DNA from: Enteractinococcus helveticum
GTDB taxonomy: Bacteria; Actinomycetota; Actinomycetes; Actinomycetales; Micrococcaceae
Direction: 5' to 3'
Length of the DNA stretch: 64,000 nt
Assembly (NCBI RefSeq): GCF_001657475.1
Contig: NZ_LXEY01000022.1
Location: 248,001-312,000 of the forward strand
A program made the position numbers and the translations under genes. Of the stretch, positions 1 through 9,632 are shown piece by piece. Below the pieces are notes generated by a model, which was given only the letters and a program-made list of their open reading frames with translations, ran no database searches and was not told where the DNA came from. How positions within the stretch are numbered: the stretch's first letter is position 1; each line of letters starts with the position of its first letter.

Positions 1-94
1 CGGTCTCGTTGTGGGGTGTCAGCGGCCCCACGCTCACCTCTGACAGTGCATCTTCATCGTCGGGATCAGGGCTTCTTGCAGCACGTGGTGTCAT
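1..94 (-). CDS. Unidentified protein, N-terminal fragment cut by the window edge
   Basis: An ATG on the minus strand at 94 opens a frame that stays open to base 1 (31 codons). The visible part begins MTPRAARSPDPDDEDALSEV and is acidic and probably disordered, so it gives no clue to function. The gene would lie 10 bases downstream of the universal stress protein on the same strand and could be co-transcribed with it. I see no strong ribosome binding site. This could be a real gene start or chance; the rest lies outside the window. Confidence 0.4.
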   Translation of the reverse strand, partial: MTPRAARSPDPDDEDALSEVSVGPLTPHNET

Positions 95-104
95 GGAATC
101 AATG

Positions 105-1040
105 TCACTTCTTTGCTAACGGGACGATCATCACAGTTCCGCGAGCATGCGACAGGGTGGTTCGAGAAACCGATCCCAGCAACAGACTGGCGAATCCGCC
201 ATGACCGCGAGTGCCCAGGACGGTCAATTGGGCACGTTCTGTGCAGTCAATCATGGCTTCGGCCGGTATTTTTCGCTGGACCACCGGTGAGATCTCGACC
301 CCGGGAACCTCGTGTTGTAAGAACTGCATTTCGGACATCAACGAGCTCATCATGTCCTCGTGAATCTGTTGCTCCATTTTCTCGTTCGAAGCCAAATACC
401 ACACGGTCGAGGTACCCGTGAAGTGGGGTTGAGCCTGAATGAGTTCCAGGGTGACGCCGAGCCGCTTCGCCTCGTGGGCGGCCACCAGCGCTGCACTACG
501 AGCGTGGTCGGAACCATCGACCCCCACCGCAACCGGCCGGGTATCCGGAGTGGTTGCAATGCCTTTGGTTTCCACATCATCATCGTCTGCGCTGTAGACG
601 ATCACGGTGGGGCAATGTGCGTGAGCGGGCAGGGCTGAGGCAACCGAACCCAGTACACGACCCCAGAACTTGCCCAGGCCGCGGCGGCCCACCACGATCA
701 GTTGGGCATCGGCAGATAATTTGACCAACCAATCGGTCGCGTCTCCTATGAGCGCTCGATAGGAGACCTCACCCGGGTAGCGCTGCTCTGCTAGGAGCTT
801 CCGTGCCTCAGCGAGTTTGTCTTCGGCCAGCCGGCGGGCTGGATCTTCGACCTGGGCTCCCGACATGCTGCGGATGTAATCGCTATATGGAAACACAAAT
901 GCTGAGGCGACCGTCAAGGGCGCATTGCGCAAGGCGGCTGTCTGAGCCGCCCAATACAGAGCGTCAATGGCATGCGGTGATCCGTCGAAGCCAACGACGA
1001 CGCCCGGATTCGTGTGCTCAGAAGATGATGGGATACTCAT
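105..1040 (-). CDS. Tandem-domain universal stress protein (UspA family)
   Basis: Two UspA domains lie in tandem, residues about 10-155 and 165-310. Each ends with the glycine-rich ATP-binding signature of the family: GRRGLGKFWGRVLGS in the first and GTRGHGGFASLLLGS in the second. Such proteins bind ATP in the cytoplasm and are induced by starvation, hypoxia or oxidative stress in actinobacteria. I chose the ATG at 1040 because GGAGGT lies 7 bases upstream of it; the frame extends further to 1091, but that start has no such site. The tandem architecture and about 311-residue length are usual for actinobacterial paralogues. The specific stress role cannot be read from sequence. Confidence 0.9.
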   Translation of the reverse strand: MSIPSSSEHTNPGVVVGFDGSPHAIDALYWAAQTAALRNAPLTVASAFVFPYSDYIRSMSGAQVEDPARRLAEDKLAEARKLLAEQRYPGEVSYRALIGDATDWLVKLSADAQLIVVGRRGLGKFWGRVLGSVASALPAHAHCPTVIVYSADDDDVETKGIATTPDTRPVAVGVDGSDHARSAALVAAHEAKRLGVTLELIQAQPHFTGTSTVWYLASNEKMEQQIHEDMMSSLMSEMQFLQHEVPGVEISPVVQRKIPAEAMIDCTERAQLTVLGTRGHGGFASLLLGSVSRTTLSHARGTVMIVPLAKK

Positions 1041-1277
1041 GCCGAAGACCTCCATGACTAGGACACCGTGGTTGCTTCCATGGTAAACCACGGCGTCGTG
1101 TCGCGCATCACAACAACCTTGGTGAGCGTGTGAGATGGCAAAACCATCGGCTTGATGCAGGGCACGCCGTCGTCATATATTTAGGCGCAATATTGTCCCG
1201 GAAATAGCAGCCGCTGGCTGACAGGCCGAAGTGATTGCTGCACTCCTGCAGGTCTTGGGTAAACAGCGCTAGGTGCG

Positions 1278-2570
1278 CTAGATCGGTTGGACGACGATTG
1301 CATAGCGGGCATCGCCGGCTCGTGTCAGCACCAGGGTCAGGTGTTCACCGGATGCCGGTTTTTTGGTATTGCGTCCTTGCATCAGTGTGCGTCGTAACTC
1401 TTCCGGTGAGACATCGACGCCACGCTTTTTAATATCCAGCCGGGTGACGTTGTGTTCTTTGACGTACCCACGCAGCGTCTTGATCTTATAGGGCAGCACT
1501 TCGATGATCCGATAGCCGGTGGCAAACGGCGTCTCCTGATAGACATCCGAACAGAAATAGGCGATGTGCTCATCAAGTTGCCGTGCGGCGGCAGCGTTGG
1601 TCGAATCGTCGTTCATGAAGTGTTCGACCATCAGGTCGGTGACCAGCCCGGCGCGGATCACTGCGCCGTCGGGTTCATAGAGATACCCGGTGGCGCCCTC
1701 AATCCCGGCGACGGGAACCTGTGGGGAGTTGCCAAAGTCGGTGGACGATGTGAGCTCTGCGGCACCGGTGGCGTGAATGACGAGTGCCGCCCGGCGAACA
1801 TCCAAACGTTGGGCCAGGTTAAACCACAACACGGCTTCGACCACACTGCCGTGCAAGGAAACCCACTGGGCTTCAGCGGTGTCAGGAATGACCTCGTGAG
1901 CCAGGGCCGGGCCGAGTTTGACGCCCAACGGGTAGCCGGCGTTGGCCAGTTCCTCGACGAAGGACAGGGGAGGGGAGAACGCCTCGGGGTCAAATATCCG
2001 CACGGTGCCCGACGAGAGGGTCTGACGACGTGCCGGATCCAGCCAGTAGCCGCGTGCGGTGCCCTCGGCGGCGGGGTGGTCGAGAACCCATTGCACCGCA
2101 TCGGCAACCTCGACGCTGGCGTGTGGAAACGGCATGAGGTTGATTGTGGTTGCTGCGGCGGTAGTCTCATCAATTTCGACTGCGGTCACGGCAATGTCCA
2201 ACCCGGCGATGGCCAGCGCATCTGCTCCCAGGCCCGAACCCAGGTCGATGACCTCATCGACTCCGGCACGAGCAAAACGCCGTGCATGATGTGCGGCAAC
2301 CTGTAATGAGGTGGCCTGTTGTAGGCCGGCGTCGGTAAAGAGCATCTGTTCAACGAAGGGCCCAAATTTTGCGGCAGCTTGGGTCCGTAATTTTAGTTGT
2401 GTCAATACCGAATTCACGATGGGTGGCGCATAGCCCTGGGCACGAAGTCGTTCAGCAAGCGTGAGCGTATCGGCGCTGGCATACTCACCGCTGCGCCACA
2501 GCTCATTGAGTAGCTTAAACCCCTCCGGGGTCAGAGCGCCGGCAAGTTCAGAAGCAGTTGAATCAGACAC
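1278..2570 (-). CDS. Class I SAM-dependent methyltransferase with THUMP-like C-terminal domain
   Basis: The N-terminal third is helical and begins with the family phrase LTPEGFKLLNELW. A Rossmann methyltransferase core follows with motif I DLGSGLGADALAIAG and the acidic post-I residue AVEIDE. The C-terminal about 70 residues (VLPYKIKTLRGYVKEHNVTRLDIKKRGVD in pieces) match the THUMP-like domain attached to this actinobacterial family, which suggests an RNA substrate. Length 430 aa is normal. The start is GTG at 2570 with GGAGG only two bases before it, so the true start could lie slightly downstream. The substrate is not known from sequence. Confidence 0.8.
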   Translation of the reverse strand: MSDSTASELAGALTPEGFKLLNELWRSGEYASADTLTLAERLRAQGYAPPIVNSVLTQLKLRTQAAAKFGPFVEQMLFTDAGLQQATSLQVAAHHARRFARAGVDEVIDLGSGLGADALAIAGLDIAVTAVEIDETTAAATTINLMPFPHASVEVADAVQWVLDHPAAEGTARGYWLDPARRQTLSSGTVRIFDPEAFSPPLSFVEELANAGYPLGVKLGPALAHEVIPDTAEAQWVSLHGSVVEAVLWFNLAQRLDVRRAALVIHATGAAELTSSTDFGNSPQVPVAGIEGATGYLYEPDGAVIRAGLVTDLMVEHFMNDDSTNAAAARQLDEHIAYFCSDVYQETPFATGYRIIEVLPYKIKTLRGYVKEHNVTRLDIKKRGVDVSPEELRRTLMQGRNTKKPASGEHLTLVLTRAGDARYAIVVQPI

Positions 2571-2591
2571 AACCTCCAGCGTACCCGGTTC

Positions 2592-3854
2592 TTAGCGGCC
2601 GGGTGTATCCACCCAGTGGCGTCGTCGGGCGGTCATCTTGGCCAGCAGTGCACCCGGACGACGCTGGGCTAACGGTAAGACCCGATAGCCTACGCTCAAG
2701 GCCGCAACCGCTAGGAGTGCTGCGATTAGACTGGCCCAAAATGGTCCCGGTGCGCCCCAGAGGGCAATACACGGGGCAGAAACCAGCGGGAAGATCGCGC
2801 CACCAAAAAACCGAAATGCAGAAAACGCTGACGACGAAATATGCCGTGGCAAATCCGTGGCGTTCAGGGCCCCTTCGGTAAAGATCGTATTGGCTGCACC
2901 CTGGGTTCCACCCAAGAAAATAATGCCGATGATCACGACCGTCAAACTGTGCGTATTCAGTGCTATGACCACGAAGCCCACGGCCATTACCGTGAGTGTG
3001 ACCAGGATGGCGGGGACCATGCCGAGGTATTTGATCATTGGCGCCGGCAGCGTCAACGAAAAGATCGCCAGTGCCGTGCCCCAGCCGAAGAACACGGCAC
3101 CTAGCATCAGTGATGAGTGCCCGACCCCGGATGCTTGCGCGGCAGTGGCCACGGCGTGCGGGGCGTAGGCCAGTAGACACACGATCGTAAAGTTGCCCAT
3201 GAACGAGGCGGTCGACCACAGCAGCAGTGGCTTTTTGCTCAGGGCGCGCAAGCCTGCTGTCACCGGGGCCGCGGAGGTTTTTGGTAGGGGCTTGACGAAC
3301 ACTATGACGGTGGTGGCAGCGATCGTCATCAGTACTGCGGTGCCAAGAAACGGGGCGCGCCAGGAAATGGTTCCCAGTGTGCCTCCCACCAGCGGCCCAA
3401 GCGCCATCCCAAAACCAACGGCTGCCTCATATAAAATGATCGCCGAAGCAGAGCCGCCGGACGAAGCGCCAACAATTCCGGCCAGTGCCATTGTGACGAA
3501 CAAGGCGTTGCCGAACCCCCATCCAGCACGCAGTCCGATGACCTGCCCGATGGTGTCGGATAGCCCGGCCATGCTGGCAAAGACCACGATGATGATCAAC
3601 CCGGTGACCAAGGTAGTACGAATACCGATGCGTGCTGAGATCGCTGCGGCAAAGAACATCGTGCAGGCGGTGACAAATAAATAGGAGGTGAACAGCAGCA
3701 TGGACTCTAGCGCTGTGGCGTCTAGGGATTCGGCAATCGTTGGCAGAATCGGCGACACCAGCCCAATGCCGACAAACGAGACGGCGGTTGCAAAGGTGAT
3801 GGCCCATACGCTGGCGGGCTGGTGGATCAAACGGCCAGTGGTCGCACTGGACAT
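2592..3854 (-). CDS. MFS transporter, about 12 transmembrane helices
   Basis: A 420-residue polytopic protein with evenly spaced hydrophobic segments, in keeping with a DHA1-type major facilitator. The loop between helices 2 and 3 carries a motif-A-like stretch (SARIGIRTTLVTG), and the C-terminus is short, basic and cytoplasmic. It starts 23 bases after the stop of the marR-family gene and is very likely co-transcribed with it; such marR-MFS pairs commonly encode an exporter and the repressor that senses its substrate. The substrate cannot be predicted. Membrane localisation is certain from hydrophobicity. Confidence 0.85.
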   Translation of the reverse strand: MSSATTGRLIHQPASVWAITFATAVSFVGIGLVSPILPTIAESLDATALESMLLFTSYLFVTACTMFFAAAISARIGIRTTLVTGLIIIVVFASMAGLSDTIGQVIGLRAGWGFGNALFVTMALAGIVGASSGGSASAIILYEAAVGFGMALGPLVGGTLGTISWRAPFLGTAVLMTIAATTVIVFVKPLPKTSAAPVTAGLRALSKKPLLLWSTASFMGNFTIVCLLAYAPHAVATAAQASGVGHSSLMLGAVFFGWGTALAIFSLTLPAPMIKYLGMVPAILVTLTVMAVGFVVIALNTHSLTVVIIGIIFLGGTQGAANTIFTEGALNATDLPRHISSSAFSAFRFFGGAIFPLVSAPCIALWGAPGPFWASLIAALLAVAALSVGYRVLPLAQRRPGALLAKMTARRRHWVDTPGR

Positions 3855-3877
3855 GACAAATCAGCTTCTTTCGAAAA

Positions 3878-4378
3878 TTAGGCGTTTCCCGTCAGATCAT
3901 TGGTCAAGGTTTCTAACAACTCCACGGCATGCTCAATGACGGCATAGTCGGCTGCGGCGAAGTTTTCTAACATCGGTTGGAGGACTGTGGCCACCTGGTT
4001 GCGATACTCATCCAACATGCGCTGTCCCTGATCGGTGAGCTCGACCAGTTGGGCTCGTGCATCGGCTGGATCGGGTTCACGTACGACCAAGCCGTCATCG
4101 GCCAATCGGTTCACCGCAGAGGTCATGGCAGGCTGCGAAATGGATTCATAACTAGCCATGTGCGAGATTCGCTGTGGTCCGTGGCGTTCGATATAGCCCA
4201 GCGCTCGCATTGAGACCGCAGATATTCCAATGTTGGCTACCTGGGTGACGACCCGAGCAAAACGTGACGACGCCGAGACGATTTGGTTGGCCAGGGGCCG
4301 CTGATCAGCTGAGGTGTTCTGATGCTGCTCGGTGAGATGATTTGGGTCAGGCTGGTCGGCGTCGTCGGAAGGATACAT
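3878..4378 (-). CDS. MarR-family transcriptional regulator
   Basis: A 166-residue winged-helix regulator. The recognition region reads RISHMASYESISQPAMTSAV and is followed by the wing DDGLVVREPDPADARAQLVELTDQG, the MarR signature DPxDxRxxxxxLTxxG. The start was set at ATG 4378 because a TATAAT hexamer ends 7 bases upstream, which would make the mRNA leaderless; a longer frame to 4414 would begin upstream of that promoter. It precedes an MFS transporter in a probable operon and very likely represses its own promoter through the palindrome that covers it. Confidence 0.88.
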   Translation of the reverse strand: MYPSDDADQPDPNHLTEQHQNTSADQRPLANQIVSASSRFARVVTQVANIGISAVSMRALGYIERHGPQRISHMASYESISQPAMTSAVNRLADDGLVVREPDPADARAQLVELTDQGQRMLDEYRNQVATVLQPMLENFAAADYAVIEHAVELLETLTNDLTGNA

Positions 4379-4414
4379 AAAGAGATTATATAAATGTCTT
4401 ATGTATTTTTGCAA
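4373..4414 (-). promoter_or_regulatory. marR-mfs promoter with overlapping palindromic operator
   Basis: On the minus strand the -35 TTGCAA (4414-4409), an 18-base spacer and a perfect -10 TATAAT (4390-4385) place transcription start at or next to the ATG at 4378. The promoter is covered by a 34-bp symmetric element, 4373-4406: outer arms ATACATAA and TTATGTAT are exact reverse complements and the centre TTATATAA (4386-4393) is itself palindromic. Binding of a MarR dimer here would block the promoter. The symmetry is seen; MarR binding is inferred. Confidence 0.65.
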
Positions 4415-4426
4415 TGATGTAAGAAA

Positions 4427-4453
4427 TTAGCACTCTATTTGACCAAGTGCTAA
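4427..4453. promoter_or_regulatory. CIRCE element 1 (HrcA operator)
   Basis: The sequence TTAGCACTC-N9-AAGTGCTAA differs from the consensus inverted repeat TTAGCACTC-N9-GAGTGCTAA at one position. CIRCE elements bind the heat-shock repressor HrcA. This copy overlaps the -35 region of the groES promoter. Confidence 0.9.
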
Positions 4454-4467
4454 AGGCCGAATACAGT
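4439..4467 (+). promoter_or_regulatory. Promoter of groES-groEL
   Basis: A -35 TTGACC (4439-4444), 17-base spacer and -10 TACAGT (4462-4467) predict a start near 4474. The first CIRCE element overlaps the -35 and the second begins at the predicted transcription start, so HrcA could block both polymerase binding and escape. Confidence 0.6.
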
Positions 4468-4473
4468 TGGAAA

Positions 4474-4500
4474 TTGGCACCCGCGGCATGCGAGTGCTAA
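4474..4500. promoter_or_regulatory. CIRCE element 2 (degenerate left arm)
   Basis: TTGGCACCC-N9-GAGTGCTAA: the right arm is a perfect CIRCE half-site and the left arm differs at two positions. The 9-base spacer is canonical. It lies 20 bases after the first CIRCE element, at the predicted groES transcription start. Confidence 0.8.
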
Positions 4501-4593
4501 GCCTTTAGGTTCCAGCCATCCGGCACCCGCGACGACGGTTGGCTTGCCCGGCACATTGAACAATATTTACCTTTTACTTAGTAGGAGAGATTC

Positions 4594-4890
4594 ATGGCTG
4601 TCTCCATCAAGCCTCTAGAGGACCGCATCGTAGTTGAACCACTGGCCGCCGAGCAGACCACTGCTTCGGGCCTTGTTATTCCTGACACCGCTCAGGAAAA
4701 ACCACAAGAAGGAAAAGTTGTCGCAGTAGGCCCAGGCCGCGTTGCTGATAACGGCGAACGTATCTCCGTTGACGTTGCCGAAGGCGACGTCGTGCTGTTC
4801 TCCAAATACGGTGGCACCGAAGTCAAATACGGTGGCCAGGAATTCTTGGTCCTGTCCGCTCGTGACGTGCTGGCCGTCATCGAAAAATAA
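4594..4890 (+). CDS. groES: Co-chaperonin GroES (Hsp10)
   Basis: A 98-residue protein of normal GroES length beginning [17 protein letters not shown]. The mobile loop region ([19 protein letters not shown]), the roof-loop region and the C-terminal [13 protein letters not shown] are all recognisable. It caps GroEL during ATP-driven folding in the cytoplasm. AGGAGAG lies about 7 bases before the ATG. groEL follows 50 bases later with its own ribosome binding site, so the two form the classic operon. Control by HrcA is indicated by two upstream CIRCE elements. Confidence 0.97.
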   Translation: MAVSIKPLEDRIVVEPLAAEQTTASGLVIPDTAQEKPQEGKVVAVGPGRVADNGERISVDVAEGDVVLFSKYGGTEVKYGGQEFLVLSARDVLAVIEK

Positions 4891-4907
4891 GCCTGACGCT
4901 TCAGTAA

Positions 4908-6533
<1,626 letters not shown>

Positions 6534-6562
6534 GTCCCTTCCACGTCTCAGCGACAATTCAG

Positions 6563-6594
6563 AACCTCCGCTCGATTTTCGGGCGGAGGTTTTG
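6563..6594 (+). terminator. Rho-independent terminator of groES-groEL
   Basis: Perfect 9-bp stem AACCTCCGC (6563-6571) / GCGGAGGTT (6583-6591) with an 11-base loop, followed by a T-rich run TTTTGTTGT. It begins 29 bases after the groEL stop. Confidence 0.85.
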
Positions 6595-6672
6595 TTGTCA
6601 GACCAGACTGTTTGACCATGTAGGATCGGGCATGCAAAGGATATGTGCGAACTTCAAAGGAGATTGTTGACG

Positions 6673-8070
6673 TTGTCTATTCGCAGCTGGAAAACCGTAC
6701 TCGCGAGTGTTTTCGCGGCAAGTCTGAGCGTAACTGGTTGCTCGAATGCGGATGAGTCGACAACATCCTCTGATGAACCACAGTCCGAACCTCAACCCTC
6801 CGCAACTGAGGCGGTTGACATTGCCACGGATACTCCGGCTGGCGAAGAATCCCAACGCATCGTCGATCTGTTGAATGCCGAGGAAGATACCACCGCCGAA
6901 GACTGGGAAGCATCATTGCACCCAAGCTTCACCGAAGATGTCTCCGTTGAAGAGCTGGTGGAACTATTCAATCAAAACCTGCGCCCAGCTCAACCATTTA
7001 CTGTGACCAATTACGAAGGTGGCGACCGTCAGGCCGTGACCACCCTGACCAGCCCGATCTCAGATCCACTCGACATGACAGTCACCCTTGACACTGATGC
7101 GCTCATTACCGGACTCTTCTTTGGCCCAAGTACCGACGGTTGAAGAGCTTCGGCGTCGCTTGAGGACTGGAGCGAACGTCTCGATGATTTCCCTGCCACA
7201 GTCCATGCGTTAATCACGCCAACGGATGCAATAGATTCTCCAGATGCCGCCGTGCTGGCACGCGATGCTGATGAACCCGCCCCGCTAGGTTCCATCTTTA
7301 AGCTCTATATTCTGCTGGCTGTAGCCGACGCCGTCGAAACCGGAGACCTTGACTGGGGGACGGTACTGACGGTGTCTCCCCAGAATCGCAGCTTGCCATC
7401 CGGTGAACTCCAAGACGCCCCCGATGGTACACAGGTGACAGTGTCAGAAGCCGCTACCAAGATGATCGAGATCAGCGACAACACCGCGACCGATATGCTC
7501 ATCCAGGCGGTCGGGAGGCAAGCCGTTGAGGATGCCGTTGTTCAGGCTGGTCACCACGACCCTGCGTTGATGCGGCCCTTTGTCTCGACTCGAGAACTCT
7601 TTCAAATCGGTTGGGGCGACCCCGCATATTTAGAAATCTGGCAAATCGGAACCCAAGACGAACAGTATGCGTTATTGGAACAGTTGGAACATCAGCCGAT
7701 TAACCCCCACGATATTGCTGTCAGTGGTGACCCCCTATGGCCACAGGGTGTGGAATGGTACGCTTCGGCACGCGATATCGCCTCGGTGCACGTGGCATTA
7801 CAAGAACACGACGACGCCACGGTGCGTGAGATTTTGAGCCAGAACCCCGGGGTAAACCAGGATGCATGGGATTATGTGGGATATAAAGGCGGGTCATCCT
7901 TAGGGGTGCTTACCGGCAGTTGGTATCTGGAAGATGCCGACGGTGAGGGATATGTGGTGGTCATCCAAGCAGCGACCGCAGACGCCGCGGGACTGAGTAA
8001 CGAATCACATACTCGATTTTCTCAACTGGCTTCTTCCGCTCTGCAACTGACCTATGAGGCGACACGTTAA
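6673..8070 (+). pseudogene. Cpe/LpqF-type lipoprotein with class A beta-lactamase-like domain, interrupted by TGA
   Basis: One reading frame is broken by TGA at 7141-7143. The first part has a lipoprotein signal peptide (lipobox LSVTGC) and an NTF2-like N-terminal domain as in the LpqF/ORF12 family. After the stop the same frame continues without a start codon (RASASLEDWSERLDDFPATV) into a beta-lactamase fold keeping SIFK (about residue 207), SDN (about 269) and KGG (about 405). The family's enzymes are secreted serine esterase- or beta-lactamase-like proteins. TTG 6673 was taken as start because AGGAGA lies 9 bases upstream. The simplest reading is a CGA-to-TGA nonsense mutation; a separate restart at GTG 7252 would give a non-secreted catalytic domain. 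Read-through or a sequencing error cannot be excluded. Confidence 0.8.
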
Positions 8071-8361
8071 GGGACCACAGAACCACTAGCTGTTTGCAGT
8101 GTCCTAGGAGCCGCTTGCCGCCAGGAGTAGTGCTATTACAAGAGCAACAGGCTCGTTGCTCGACGGGTACTGGGCAAAAGCCATCTGCTGGTGTTCCTTG
8201 TCTTCAGGCGAGTCAGCGAATTCTAAAGTGACGGGCAGCCAAGCACCAACGGGGGATCGGCTGCATCAGCGTTAGGACCGTAGCACCAAGCATTGTCCTG
8301 CCAACCCAGGTGCGCTACCGTTTCGTCACCAGCATCGACACCCTATATAAGGAGAAGCATT

Positions 8362-9132
8362 ATGTCTCAACTCACGTACGACTTCACCGGCAAAACCGCC
8401 TTTGTCACTGGAGGCGGTTCCGGTATGGGAGCGGCTACCATTCGTGCTTTCGCCGAAGCCGGAGCGAACGTGGCGATTGTTGACCTCGATGGCGACGCCG
8501 CCCAAGCGCTCGCCATTGAGCTCACCGACAAGGGGTAGCAGGCGATCGCCGTACCGTGCGACGTCGTCAATGAAGACCAAGTTGCTATGGCAGTCCAACA
8601 AACCGTGGACGCATTTGGCAGCCTGGACATGGCCTTCAACAACGCCGGAATAATGCTGGCGCCGATCGACTCGGCAGACGAGACCGAAGAAGCTTTCGAC
8701 AAAATCGTTGGAGTAAACCTCAAAGGCGTTTGGGCTTCGATGAAACACCAGCTCAAACAGATGCGCAAGCAAGGCTCAGGAGCAATCGTCAACTGTTCAT
8801 CCCTGGGCGGGCTTGTCGGCGGTGATGGACGGACCACCTACCACGCCACCAAACACGGCGTGATTGGTGCGACAAAGTCCGTGGCCTTGCAGTACGGACG
8901 TCACGGAGTCCGCTGCAATGCCGTTTGCCCCGGCACAATCCAGACTCCGATGGTTGAACGGATGACTGCAGCCGGTGAACTCGATGCCGAGGCTCTAGCC
9001 GCCAGTCTGGCCTTAGGCCGGCTGGGACGGCCAGAAGAGATTGCAGCGGCCGTACTATGGCTGTGCAGTGACGCCGCCAGCTTCGTCACCGGAGTGGCGC
9101 TGCCAGTGGACGCCGGCCACACCGCACAGTAA
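8362..9132 (+). pseudogene. Short-chain dehydrogenase/reductase interrupted by in-frame TAG
   Basis: A classical SDR of 256 codons with TGGGSGMG (cofactor glycine motif), NNAG, the catalytic Ser (VNCSSLGG) and YHATK, and a terminal VTGVALPVDAGHT typical of the family. A TAG at 8536-8538 falls between beta-strand 2 (LTDKG) and the next strand (QAIAVPCDV) in the same frame, most simply a CAG Gln codon mutated to TAG. AAGGAGAA precedes ATG 8362. Without read-through only 58 residues are made, so the enzyme is dead. Substrate unknown. Confidence 0.85.
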
Positions 9133-9153
9133 GGAAACCAAGGGGAGGCAGCA

Positions 9154-9231
9154 ATGACCAACAACATCCAGAACAAGATCGTCATTAGGACCGGCGACTC
9201 AATGGTCTGCTGCGATCTGTGTTTCTTGTGA
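9154..9231 (+). pseudogene. Truncated N-terminus of a second SDR gene
   Basis: After a good ribosome binding site (GGGGAGG, 9142-9148) an ATG begins MTNNIQNKIVIRTGDS, which resembles the start of an SDR (usually KIVLITGASS), then runs into TGA after 25 codons. Nothing recognisable of the enzyme follows. It looks like the stub of a partner gene co-transcribed with the broken SDR upstream. Confidence 0.5.
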
Positions 9232-9347
9232 CCTTGTTTCTGGAAACGCTGTTTCTGCGGCTTTTGCGGGACGCTTTGTAGATGGGGCACCAGCTGGATC
9301 AATTGGTCAGGCTGCATCTCGCCGCGTGCTATAACTGTCGGTGAAAG

Positions 9348-9389
9348 TTCTCAAAGACTCTGCTTCGGGCTATACTGTGAGCCGAAGCA
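9348..9389 (+). promoter_or_regulatory. Probable gcv operon promoter inside an inverted repeat
   Basis: A -10 TATACT (9371-9376) with a weak -35 TTCTCA (9348-9353) 17 bases upstream points to a start near 9383, just before the riboswitch. The -10 lies between perfect 8-bp arms TGCTTCGG (9361-9368) and CCGAAGCA (9382-9389). There is no T-run, so this is more likely an operator than a terminator. Regulator identity unknown. Confidence 0.5.
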
Positions 9390-9417
9390 TAAAAGAATAC
9401 ACAGGCCGTAGACAGTA

Positions 9418-9595
9418 AGCGGGAGAGCCCACATTGACAGTGGGCACCGACGGTGCAACATCCTCCCCAGGAATCTCTCAGGTATCCCAACCGCTTGCTA
9501 CAGGCAGATCTGGAAAGTAGTCGTGCATGCGACTCACCGACGGGGCAACCAGGAGACTGGCAAACTCTCAGGTCAGTAACAGATGGGGAGGGGTA
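9418..9595 (+). promoter_or_regulatory. Tandem glycine riboswitch (two aptamers)
   Basis: Two consecutive copies of the glycine aptamer consensus are visible. The first has GCGGGAGAGC, CACCGACGGTGCAAC and GGAATCTCTCAGGT; the second has CTGGAAAG, CACCGACGGGGCAACC and AAACTCTCAGGTCAG, ending near 9595. Both aptamers share the GGAGA/CTCTCAGG pairing and are joined by a short linker around 9504-9510. It lies directly upstream of gcvP, the classic position, and should switch on glycine degradation when glycine is high. The expression platform between 9596 and the ATG at 9633 has no evident terminator, so control may act on translation. Confidence 0.93.
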
Positions 9596-9632
9596 CAGCG
9601 GATACATCTATCCACACACCCAAGGAGATCCC

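Noticed and set aside
1452..2306. Long plus-strand open frame of 284 codons
   Set aside because: It is antisense to the intact methyltransferase gene, has no recognisable domain, and GC-rich genes often leave open frames on the opposite strand.
7141..7143. TGA as a selenocysteine codon
   Set aside because: The position is in a domain linker, not in an active site, and I see no obvious SECIS-like hairpin after it; nonsense mutation is simpler.
9361..9389. Inverted repeat as terminator of the SDR genes
   Set aside because: It lacks a following T-run and encloses a -10 hexamer, so an operator/promoter reading fits better.
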